Positions 1 through 5,860 of a stretch of 6,930 nt of DNA are shown in pieces; within the stretch, counting starts at the first letter, position 1, and each line of letters opens with the position of its first letter. This stretch comes from Nitrospiraceae bacterium (GTDB lineage Bacteria > Nitrospirota > Nitrospiria > Nitrospirales > Nitrospiraceae). The DNA is taken from contig JACVSD010000088.1 in the NCBI GenBank assembly GCA_014534095.1, forward strand, positions 1-6,930, in the 5' to 3' direction. Under the pieces are notes generated by a model that was not told the DNA's origin, ran no database searches, and worked only from the letters and a program-made list of their open reading frames with translations. The translations under genes were made by a program, and so were the position numbers.

Positions 1-1
1 G

Positions 2-64
2 GCAGGGCACGGCTGTACCACGGTCTTCGCCGAATACTTGGAAGTGATCGGCATTCGGGCGTGA
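2..64 (+). CDS. C-terminal end of an unrecognised protein (5' end outside window)
   Basis: The frame starting at base 2 is open to a TGA at 62-64 and reads as 20 residues ending ...EYLEVIGIRA. Of the three forward frames this one has the most protein-like composition; one of the others stops at about base 54, and the remaining one runs on into the next gene as an arginine- and histidine-rich shadow. Only the tail is present, so no family can be named. The next gene on the same strand begins 84 bases later with its own strong ribosome binding site, so the two could be cotranscribed. That this is a real gene end is an inference from reading frame and composition alone. Confidence 0.4.
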   Translation, partial: AGHGCTTVFAEYLEVIGIRA

Positions 65-133
65 CAGGCGTCGCGCGAAACCGGTTCCCTCACCACACCG
101 CATTCGACCGGACTCCAACACTGGATGCCGGAG

Positions 134-140
134 AGGAGGT
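134..140 (+). promoter_or_regulatory. Strong Shine-Dalgarno deciding the AhpD-like start
   Basis: AGGAGGT lies 8 bases before the ATG at 149 and would be internal to the reading frame if the upstream ATG at 125 were used. It therefore fixes the start. Confidence 0.85.
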
Positions 141-148
141 CAGGTGCC

Positions 149-475
149 ATGTACGACTTGAACAATCTGAGCAAGATGAAAACTCTCGAGGCTCTTGCGC
201 CCGAAGCCATGAAGGCGTTTATGGCTTTCGACAAGGCAGCCGTGGCAGACGGAGCGATTCCGGCCAAGTATAAGGAACTGATGGCGCTCTCCGTTGCGTT
301 CACGACACAGTGCCCGTATTGCATCGACATTCATGCGAAGAATGCCCGGGGGCTGGGGACGACGGATCAAGAAATGGCCGAAGCCGCGCTCGTGGCTGCG
401 GCGTTACGTGCCGGCGGGGCCCTTACTCACGGCACTCATGCGTTGAAGGGAACTTGGCGGGATGTCCGAGATTGA
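149..475 (+). CDS. AhpD-like carboxymuconolactone decarboxylase-family peroxidase
   Basis: This 108-residue cytoplasmic protein belongs to the CMD/AhpD-like fold family, whose CxxC members act as thiol-dependent (alkyl hydro)peroxidases or disulfide reductases. The CxxC is at C55-P-Y-C58. H62 lies four residues after the second cysteine and E43 twelve before the first, which is the Glu/Cys/Cys/His spacing of the proton-relay active site of AhpD. The following segment, about residues 76-95, is the alanine-rich helix ending in THGTH that is typical of the family. Length matches single-domain members. The ATG at 149 is chosen because AGGAGGT at 134-140 sits 8 bases upstream; the in-frame ATG at 125 would place that site inside the gene. 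The physiological substrate cannot be deduced. Such proteins are sometimes annotated only as carboxymuconolactone decarboxylase, but the CxxC argues for redox chemistry rather than decarboxylation. Confidence 0.9.
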   Translation: MYDLNNLSKMKTLEALAPEAMKAFMAFDKAAVADGAIPAKYKELMALSVAFTTQCPYCIDIHAKNARGLGTTDQEMAEAALVAAALRAGGALTHGTHALKGTWRDVRD

Positions 476-510
476 ATCGCAGGCCGTGTGAGCACGCGTC
501 CCAGGAAAGA

Positions 511-1527
511 TCAGCTGGAGGCAAAGACTCTGTCCAGTTCGCGCAGGTGTCCGGATTGTTCCTCTGCGCTGAGCCAGGATCCAATGAAGCCATTGCGGGC
601 CAGTTGGTAGAGGTGGTCGCGCGTGATGGGTAGATGTTCGAGCAGTGCCCGATAGTTGTCGGTCACATAGCCGCCGAAATAGGCCGGGTCATCGGAATTG
701 ACGGTGGCCCGAACACCACGTTGGAGCATTGTTAGGATCGGGTGTTGATCCATGGTTTTCACCACACCGAGCTTGAGATTCGAGAGCGGGCAAACGGTGA
801 GTGTCGTGCCTTGTGCCGCCAGCCGCTGCACCAGGGCCGCATCTTCCAGTGAGCGGTTGCCATGGTCGATGCGGTCCGCCTGCAGCAGGTCCAGGGCCTG
901 GTACACATACGCGGGCGGACCCTCCTCCCCGGCATGGATGGTGATTTTGCAACCCAGCTCCCTGCAGCGGCCGAAGACCCGTGCGAACTTTTCGGGCGGG
1001 TTGCCTTGTTCCGAGGAATCAAGCCCGAAGCCATCAAGTTGATCAAGGTAAGGCCTCGCCAGTTCGAGCGTTTCAAAGGCTGCGCGCTCGGAGAGATGTC
1101 GCAAAAAAGACAGGATCAGACGAAAGCTGATGCCCAGCCGAGCCTGCCCATCCTGCAGTGCCCCGCGGATGCCGGTGAGTTGCACGTCCAGCGGAATGCC
1201 CCGCTCGAGATGGGCCTGCGGATCAAAAAAGATTTCCACGTGCACCACACGGTCTTGATGCGCGCGCTGCAGGTACGCCCAGGTCAGGTCGTAGAAGTCC
1301 TCTTCCTTGCGCAAGACCGACATGCCGGTGTAATACACCGACAGGAATTCATCCAGATCGCGAAAGGCATAGGCCGCGCGCAGAGCGTCCACGCCGGAAT
1401 ATCTCAACGGTAGGCCGTTACGTTCTGCCAGTCTGAATGTCATCTCGGGCTCCAGGCTGCCTTCGACATGCAGATGCAGTTCTGCTTTGGGCATCCGCTG
1501 CGCCAGCGCGAGCAATGTATCGTCCAT
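511..1527 (-). CDS. Adenine deaminase, PA0148/Aah1-type (adenosine deaminase superfamily)
   Basis: This 338-residue zinc-dependent amidohydrolase is predicted to convert adenine to hypoxanthine and ammonia in purine salvage. Metal ligands are visible as H18-L-H20 near the N-terminus, H198 in HAGEEGPP, and D279 in NSDDP. E201 is the expected catalytic proton shuttle, and H222 in the RIDHG motif is also conserved. Several stretches are those I recall from Pseudomonas PA0148-type adenine deaminases: AYAFRDLDEFL (52-62), FYDLTWAYLQ (78-87), FFDPQ (100-104), GLDSSE (168-173), VCPLSN (245-250) and PAYFGGYVT (281-289). That favours adenine over adenosine as substrate, although general pipelines would call it adenosine deaminase. 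The ATG at 1527 gives the family's usual short leader before PKAELHLH and has a GAGGG six bases upstream. An ATG at 1569 would add 14 residues and has no clear ribosome binding site. It lies downstream of, and probably in the same transcript as, the membrane gene ending at 1646. It converges on the AhpD-like gene with a 35-base gap. Confidence 0.88.
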   Translation of the reverse strand: MDDTLLALAQRMPKAELHLHVEGSLEPEMTFRLAERNGLPLRYSGVDALRAAYAFRDLDEFLSVYYTGMSVLRKEEDFYDLTWAYLQRAHQDRVVHVEIFFDPQAHLERGIPLDVQLTGIRGALQDGQARLGISFRLILSFLRHLSERAAFETLELARPYLDQLDGFGLDSSEQGNPPEKFARVFGRCRELGCKITIHAGEEGPPAYVYQALDLLQADRIDHGNRSLEDAALVQRLAAQGTTLTVCPLSNLKLGVVKTMDQHPILTMLQRGVRATVNSDDPAYFGGYVTDNYRALLEHLPITRDHLYQLARNGFIGSWLSAEEQSGHLRELDRVFASS

Positions 1528-1645
1528 AGGCTGCCCTCGAAGCACGAAGAGGTCCGTTCCCTGAATCATACCACTCGTGGTGGGGTCGAAGCGTGACCGG
1601 AGAACGGTGGTTCCAAGCGACGGGCAGGCGGTGAACCGAAGCGGA

Positions 1646-2170
1646 TTACTGGAGACTTGGCACCTTGTCTTTTCTCCGCTTGAACCAATAGGTTTGCGCG
1701 AAGTACCAGAGATAGAGCAACGACAGAAGCATGAAGTTGGGGATGAGAATCTCCGGTGCCGTCCATTGCCAGCCGTCGAACTTCCAGTCGGACAGGGGCC
1801 ACAAGACCGGCGTCGGAAAGAAGGCATAGGAATGCGTCGGTACGTCAACCGCCACGTGGAGGGCCCAGGCTCCGAGTTCCCAGACCGGACGTTTCAGAGA
1901 GATCCATACCACGGAAAACACGATCGCGAACACCACGAGACTATGGGTTACGTTGTAGAGATGATGGACATATTGAGGAATGGACGATTCGGGCGGGGTG
2001 CCGTGACTGAAATCAGGTTTCTCCGAGACTCCGAGCAGGGCCGCCGCCCAGAGGACTCCGAAGGACAAGAGATCCGGCGCCACGCCGATCACGAATGCCA
2101 GCCAATAGCCCGATGGCCGCCTCCGACCAAAGGCAATCCCGCCCCAGAGCCCGTGCGACACAATATCCAT
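1646..2170 (-). CDS. YdjM-like membrane-bound metal-dependent hydrolase homologue (DUF457-type)
   Basis: This 174-residue inner-membrane protein has about four hydrophobic segments, near residues 22-47, 73-92, 97-112 and 140-160, and a basic, lysine-rich C-terminal tail (164-169). The pattern of polar residues resembles the YdjM family (predicted membrane metal-dependent hydrolases): H6 in DIVSHGLWGG, PD at 32-33, HHLYNVTHSL at 69-78, and HVAVDVPTHS at 105-114 followed by a proline- and tryptophan-rich loop. The His and Asp residues at membrane edges are the candidate metal ligands. The reaction is not established for the family and none is claimed here. ATG at 2170 is chosen because GGAG lies 5 bases upstream and the family motif begins right at MDIVSHG. 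A longer reading to 2212 would add 14 unconvincing residues and reach into the proposed promoter. It is 118 bases upstream of the adenine deaminase in the same direction, so an operon is likely. Confidence 0.72.
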   Translation of the reverse strand: MDIVSHGLWGGIAFGRRRPSGYWLAFVIGVAPDLLSFGVLWAAALLGVSEKPDFSHGTPPESSIPQYVHHLYNVTHSLVVFAIVFSVVWISLKRPVWELGAWALHVAVDVPTHSYAFFPTPVLWPLSDWKFDGWQWTAPEILIPNFMLLSLLYLWYFAQTYWFKRRKDKVPSLQ

Positions 2171-2207
2171 CGTCTCTCCGACTGACCTGCATTCCAGACC
2201 GAGAGTC

Positions 2208-2216
2208 AGCATACCA
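2208..2216 (-). promoter_or_regulatory. Candidate extended -10 promoter for the membrane hydrolase/adenine deaminase unit
   Basis: On the minus strand the bases read TGG followed by TATGCT, an extended -10 (TGn) with 4 of 6 matches to TATAAT. I see no good -35, which is tolerated by extended -10 promoters. The implied transcription start near 2201 would leave a leader of about 30 bases to the ATG at 2170, long enough to hold its ribosome binding site. This is inference from motif and position only. Confidence 0.35.
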
Positions 2217-2304
2217 AATTGCTCTGGTCCCGAAGCGCCTAGGTAAGCGTCCAGTTCTTCTGTGCCGCTGCGTCAGAGAGAATGCGCGAACGCGGGGAGG
2301 AACG

Positions 2305-2568
2305 ATGACGCGGGAATTCAAGGTCGGCGATCACGTGAGCTGGAATTCGGAAGCCGGTCGCATCCGAGGCAGGATCCAAAAGAAGGTCACGGCTCCCATG
2401 AAGTTCAAGACCTACACCGCCCGCGCCTCGAAAGAAGAGCCGCAATATCTGGTCAAGAGCGATAAGACCGGCCGCCTCGCGCTGCACAAAGGCGTAGCCC
2501 TGAGAAAGATTGGTGAACAGAAGGCGCTCTCGAAGAAACGGGTCCCAGCCGCCAAGAAGAAGACATGA
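2305..2568 (+). CDS. HVA1/DUF2945 family Tudor-like small protein
   Basis: This 87-residue protein matches the DUF2945 family, also called hypervirulence-associated (HVA1) TUDOR-domain proteins. Residues 4-14 (EFKVGDHVSWN) and the following G-x-I-x-G strand form the start of a small beta-barrel. EEPQYLVKSDKTGR near the middle, then LHKGVALRKI, is the conserved second half. A lysine- and arginine-rich tail (about 70-87, ending AAKKKT) suggests nucleic-acid contact, but that is inference. The molecular role of bacterial members is not known to me. GGGGAGG at 2294-2300 lies 4 bases before the ATG, a slightly short but usable spacing. It is divergent from the membrane hydrolase gene (134-base gap) and converges on ndh with only 26 bases between stops. 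I see no confident promoter in front of it. Confidence 0.85.
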   Translation: MTREFKVGDHVSWNSEAGRIRGRIQKKVTAPMKFKTYTARASKEEPQYLVKSDKTGRLALHKGVALRKIGEQKALSKKRVPAAKKKT

Positions 2569-2594
2569 TGCATACGCCCGTGCGTTCGATCCTT

Positions 2595-3854
2595 TCAGGG
2601 CCGCGGCTGTCCGCGTGCACTGGGCGGAAGTCCCGCCAGGTTGTAAATGACTCTCGCGCTTGGTTTGAAGGTCACGTAATACCACATCCATTCGAGCATG
2701 ACACGTACGCGATTGCGAAGCCCGATGAGAAAGAAGATATGTACGGCGCACCACAGCAGCCAGGCAACGAGGCCGGCAACATGGAGCGATCCGAATTGCG
2801 CCACCGCTTGCGCGCGCCCGATCGTGGCCAGCGTCCCGCGATCCGCATAGACGAACGGCTTTCGTTGTGCCGGCAAGGCGCCTTGGCGAATCAGTCTGGC
2901 GACATACCGGCCTTGCTGCATGGCGACCGGCGCCAGGGCAGGAAGTGGATGGCCCTGCCGGGCGTCCACACAGTATGCCGCGTCGCCAATCACAAAGATG
3001 TCGGGATCACCGGGGATGGTCAAATCCGGACGGACGTGGACGCGTCCGCTTCGGTCCTGAGACACGCCGAGGGACGCCAAGAGCGGCGACGCCGTGTTAC
3101 CGGCCGCCCACACGACGTTCGTAGTGCGAATGAATTCCGTGCCAATCGCCAACCCTTCGGGACGGATGTCGGTGACCGGACTGTTGAGTTTGATCGTGAC
3201 TCCCATGCGCCGGAGCGCGTCTGCGGCGTGGGCCGACAAGGCGGGAGTGAACCCCGAGAGCAGGCGGGGGCCGGCTTCCACGAGTACAATGCCGAGATCC
3301 TCCACACGCAGGCGGGGAAAGTCCGGACCCAGCGCCTTGCGGCCGATTTCAGCTAAGGCTCCCGCCAACTCGACGCCGGTAGGGCCTCCACCCACGATCA
3401 CGAAGGTCAGCGGGTGCGACTCACGTTCGGCTTCCTCAAAGGCGAGCAGCATCCTCTCGCGCAAATGCACGGCGTCGGTCATGGTTTTCAGGCCGGGCGC
3501 AAACGATTCCCAGCCATCATGGCCAAAATACGAATGTCGCGATCCGGGGGCGACGATCAGGATGTCGAACGAAACGGTGCCGTGGTGCTGGAGGTGCACC
3601 ACACGTGCGGCGCGGTCGATGGACGTCACGTCATCCATCATCACGCGGACATGAGGCCGGCCTCGGAAGATCGTACGCAGCGGCCAGGCGATATCGCCGG
3701 GCGACAACGCGGCGGTGGCGACTTGATAGAGCAGCGGTTGAAACAGGTGGTGATTCGTGCGGTCGATCAGCACCACCTCGACACCGTGAAGCGACTGGGC
3801 AGCCGTGAGCCCGCCGAATCCCCCTCCGATAATGACTACCTGTTTGCGAGCCAT
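2595..3854 (-). CDS. ndh: Type II NADH dehydrogenase (NDH-2), NADH:quinone oxidoreductase
   Basis: This 419-residue monotopic flavoenzyme oxidises NADH and reduces membrane quinone without pumping protons. Residues 6-15 carry the first Rossmann motif (VVIIGGGFGG) for FAD, with D31 closing the second strand. The second dinucleotide fold, VGGGPTGVELAGALAE at 154-169, binds NADH. The FAD-contacting IGDAA is at 289-293. APVAMQQG (308-315) is at the quinone-site position; many family members have AQ rather than AP here. The C-terminal stretch about 358-396, including AWLLWCAVHIFFLIG and RNRVRVMLEWMWYYVTF, is the amphipathic membrane-anchoring region characteristic of bacterial NDH-2. Length is normal. 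An in-frame TAG six codons upstream makes the ATG at 3854 essentially the only start, yet no Shine-Dalgarno precedes it. The gene is convergent with the HVA1 gene and divergent from the LigD-type polymerase. A sulfide:quinone reductase or other NDH-2-like flavoprotein is less likely given the C-terminal anchor. Confidence 0.92.
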   Translation of the reverse strand: MARKQVVIIGGGFGGLTAAQSLHGVEVVLIDRTNHHLFQPLLYQVATAALSPGDIAWPLRTIFRGRPHVRVMMDDVTSIDRAARVVHLQHHGTVSFDILIVAPGSRHSYFGHDGWESFAPGLKTMTDAVHLRERMLLAFEEAERESHPLTFVIVGGGPTGVELAGALAEIGRKALGPDFPRLRVEDLGIVLVEAGPRLLSGFTPALSAHAADALRRMGVTIKLNSPVTDIRPEGLAIGTEFIRTTNVVWAAGNTASPLLASLGVSQDRSGRVHVRPDLTIPGDPDIFVIGDAAYCVDARQGHPLPALAPVAMQQGRYVARLIRQGALPAQRKPFVYADRGTLATIGRAQAVAQFGSLHVAGLVAWLLWCAVHIFFLIGLRNRVRVMLEWMWYYVTFKPSARVIYNLAGLPPSARGQPRP

Positions 3855-3866
3855 GCGACGGAAGGC

Positions 3867-3895
3867 AGGCTACGTGCGATGGCGCAGGGTGTCAA
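3867..3895 (-). promoter_or_regulatory. Candidate sigma70-type promoter of ndh
   Basis: The minus strand carries a perfect -35 TTGACA (3895 to 3890), a 17-base spacer, and TAGCCT (3872 to 3867), which matches TATAAT at 3 of 6 positions including the T-A start and final T. The implied transcription start near 3860 is only about 6 bases before the ATG at 3854, consistent with the absence of a ribosome binding site. The weak -10 limits confidence. Confidence 0.45.
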
Positions 3896-3989
3896 GGGCA
3901 TGAGGCAAGTCCCGGGTCACAAGTTGGCACGCCACCTAGGTTCGCCCGCCGCAGGGGGATGTTGGTGCCGTTCCCGGCGATAGGCGCGA

Positions 3990-3995
3990 TAGAAT
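3990..3995 (+). promoter_or_regulatory. Candidate -10 box just ahead of the LigD-type polymerase gene
   Basis: TAGAAT matches TATAAT at 5 of 6 positions and ends 5 bases before the ATG at 4001, the spacing expected for a leaderless transcript. No good -35 lies 16 to 18 bases upstream, and no Shine-Dalgarno precedes the ATG. Chance occurrence is possible for a single hexamer. Confidence 0.3.
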
Positions 3996-4000
3996 GAAGT

Positions 4001-5029
4001 ATGGCGATGCGGACTCGTACGACCCATGCCGAGCAGACCCCGGCACGCTCCGCCCTCCTTCGGCCGTCTCAGAGCCGACATCACGATAGGCAGGACCTGT
4101 TGCGGGAGCTCGGTCGCGTTGAGCAGCGTCCCGGCGGCGGTCCGATCAGGATCGATGATGAGCACAGGCTCACGGTCAAACATCCGACCAAGGTGCTTTG
4201 GCCTAGTCTGGGTGTGACGGTGGCCGACCTGATGCGCTTCTATATCGGCATGGCGCCGGTGCTCCTGCCCTATCTTGAAGAGCGTCCGCTGAGCTTCCGC
4301 CGTTTTCCAGAGGGCATTGAAGGAAGCAGCCAGTTCCACCAGCGTATCAAGTGGGCGACGCCTTCCGGTGTGAAGGTCGCATCGTTTGCGGCGCAGGGCA
4401 AAAATTTCGAACCTCGCTTGATCGGAGGCGATCTCACCACATTGCTGTATTGTGTCGGACTCGACATGATTTCGCAGGACGTGTGGTTATCCCGCCTGGG
4501 ATCACCGGACCGGCCGGACTTTGCGGTGTTCGATCTGGATCCGAGTCCCGCCGTGTCATTCGCTCAGGTCGTCGACGTGGCGCGCCGGCTTCATGATGTC
4601 CTTGATGCCCATGGCGTTCCGCACGGGGTGAAAACCAGCGGCATGAGCGGCCTCCACATTTATGTGCCCGTGCGGAACACCGATTACTCGACGACCCGGG
4701 CCTTCGTGCTGCAGTTTGCCGGACACATCGCCGCCAAGCATCCGACGCTCGCCACGGTGGCACGAGCGATTCAACAACGTGGCAGACGCGTGTATATCGA
4801 TTCCGATCAGAATTTGCGGGCCAAAACGATGGCGGCACCCTACAGTGCCCGGCACAGCACGTTTGCCGGCGTGTCGGCTCCGGTGACCTGGCAAGAACTA
4901 GCCGACGGTGCGAGACCGGAAGACTTCACGATCGGTACGCTGCTCGCCAGAGTCCGCCGCATGGGGGATCTCTGGGCGGACTTGTCCCAACGGCCGCTTG
5001 ATCTCGGAGCCGTTCTCGGTGCCGCGTAG
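4001..5029 (+). CDS. Stand-alone LigD-type polymerase/primase domain protein (NHEJ-like)
   Basis: This 342-residue protein is an archaeo-eukaryotic-primase-fold polymerase like the polymerase domain of bacterial LigD, which adds (ribo)nucleotides at double-strand break ends during Ku-dependent end joining. From about residue 55 it follows the family: VKHPTKVLWP (59-68), RPLSFRRFPEG (95-105), WLSR (162-165), the catalytic FDLDP with D178 and D180, KTSGMSGLH (211-219), a third acidic site at D267 in YIDSDQN, KTMAAPYSAR (275-284) and SAPVTWQEL (292-300). No ligase or phosphoesterase domain is attached and no Ku gene is in the window. Residue 160 is Asp (QDVW) where LigD polymerases usually have His-Pro-Trp, and FHQRI (112-116) replaces the usual FFQKH. 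The first 45 or so residues are low-complexity and poorly conserved. A TTG at 4100 with AGGA 4 bases upstream is an alternative start giving 309 residues. The following haem gene begins 76 bases downstream on the same strand. Confidence 0.85.
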   Translation: MAMRTRTTHAEQTPARSALLRPSQSRHHDRQDLLRELGRVEQRPGGGPIRIDDEHRLTVKHPTKVLWPSLGVTVADLMRFYIGMAPVLLPYLEERPLSFRRFPEGIEGSSQFHQRIKWATPSGVKVASFAAQGKNFEPRLIGGDLTTLLYCVGLDMISQDVWLSRLGSPDRPDFAVFDLDPSPAVSFAQVVDVARRLHDVLDAHGVPHGVKTSGMSGLHIYVPVRNTDYSTTRAFVLQFAGHIAAKHPTLATVARAIQQRGRRVYIDSDQNLRAKTMAAPYSARHSTFAGVSAPVTWQELADGARPEDFTIGTLLARVRRMGDLWADLSQRPLDLGAVLGAA

Positions 5030-5105
5030 CAGATGTCCGGATTGGCTGCGTTGTGAGGCATCGGATCGCCGATAACCAGGTTTGGACTGAACGAAGGAGA
5101 CGGCC

Positions 5106-5705
5106 ATGAAGTCCACACAATTTTGGGTTGGGCTCGCGGTTGGAATGCTTGGGACCTGTCTTCTTAGCCCAGGGGTCCTGACGAGTGCAGGCAAGGCAAC
5201 CGATGGAGGGAGGTGTATACCAGCCGAAATGGCGGCGGACCATCTCCATAGCATCATCCAAGCCGATCGAACGTTCTACACGACGGATGTGGTTGAGCGG
5301 ATGCAGATGCGGGGTATCGTCTTTGCCGGTGAAAACTGGAGAGAGGCTGGCAAGCTTCCTCTCCCGGCCCAGTTCATGATGGAGTCAGGGCGCTTGATGG
5401 CGGCAGAACACAGCGGGCTTCGCTACCGGTTGGTCAGCAGCTGGGCCATCAATAAACAGAACGGACCGACCACTGAATTTGAGCGCATCGGTCTAAGAGC
5501 CATTCAGGCGAATCATGATCGACCCTATACTGCCGTGACAACGGAGCGTGGCACTAGGGTATTCCAGGCGCTGTATGCCGATAGGGCGGTCTCGCAGTCC
5601 TGCGTCGGGTGCCATAACGGACACGAGAATAGCCCTAAGCGGGATTTCAAACGGGGCGACGTCATGGGCGGGATTCTGCTGACGATTCCGCTTCCGCCGG
5701 AATAG
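5106..5705 (+). CDS. Secreted Tll0287-like (DUF3365) single-haem c protein
   Basis: This 199-residue protein has a basic start and a hydrophobic segment (about 6-28) that reads as a signal peptide or N-terminal anchor, so the rest should be periplasmic. The body is a Tll0287-like/DUF3365 domain: PLPAQFMMESG at 85-95, the YRLVSSWAINKQNGP region at 107-121, and a C-terminal CVGCH at 166-170, which is a covalent haem-c attachment site. The family is PAS-like in fold and is found free-standing or as the sensor part of signalling proteins; here no kinase or methyl-accepting domain follows, so it is either a soluble redox carrier or a haem-based sensor acting through a partner. It ends normally shortly after the haem site with a GGILLTIPLP strand typical of the family. 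AAGGAGA at 5094-5100, 5 bases before the ATG, supports the start. The gene lies 76 bases after the polymerase gene; functional linkage between them is not evident. Confidence 0.85.
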   Translation: MKSTQFWVGLAVGMLGTCLLSPGVLTSAGKATDGGRCIPAEMAADHLHSIIQADRTFYTTDVVERMQMRGIVFAGENWREAGKLPLPAQFMMESGRLMAAEHSGLRYRLVSSWAINKQNGPTTEFERIGLRAIQANHDRPYTAVTTERGTRVFQALYADRAVSQSCVGCHNGHENSPKRDFKRGDVMGGILLTIPLPPE

Positions 5706-5764
5706 TGCGCGTGAATGAACATCATTCTTCGGATCGCAGCAGACGTCTACGTCTCAAGATCCGG

Positions 5765-5791
5765 CGGCGACGGTTCTTCACGCCGTCGCCG
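5765..5791. terminator. GC-rich hairpin between convergent genes, possible bidirectional terminator
   Basis: CGGCGACGG (5765-5773) and CCGTCGCCG (5783-5791) form a perfect 9-bp stem with a 9-base loop. It lies about 60 bases past the stop of the haem protein gene and about 70 bases past the stop of the convergent membrane gene. Neither side has a run of T in transcript sense, so a classical intrinsic terminator is not shown. Its position between two converging genes is the main support. Confidence 0.4.
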
Positions 5792-5860
5792 GAATACGGA
5801 TCGATCCATACGGAAGGTCCTCGGCTGGACGACGGTATGGATGACATCGACTTCTGACGG

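Noticed and set aside
485..496. CGTG/CACG hairpin between the AhpD-like gene and adenine deaminase
   Set aside because: Only 4 base pairs and no T-tract on either side; too weak for a terminator.
1528..1848. Long N-terminal extension of the adenine deaminase (open to 1848)
   Set aside because: The added residues are low-complexity, overlap the coding region of the membrane hydrolase homologue in another frame, and lie before the family's normal start; a ribosome binding site supports the ATG at 1527.
2574..2585. ACGC/GCGT hairpin in the gap between the HVA1 gene and ndh
   Set aside because: A 4-bp stem with no T-tract, likely by chance in GC-rich DNA.
3094..3654. Long plus-strand open frames opposite ndh
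   Set aside because: They are antisense shadows of a well-conserved flavoprotein in GC-rich DNA, with no family resemblance or ribosome binding site of their own.
3994..4086. Short plus-strand frame from the ATG at 3994 overlapping the polymerase start
   Set aside because: About 30 residues, no ribosome binding site, no recognisable motif; the overlapping frame carries the conserved polymerase.
5060..5073. ATCGG/CCGAT hairpin between polymerase and haem protein genes
   Set aside because: The 5-bp stem with a 4-base loop is weak and has no T-run after it, so a terminator call is not supported.
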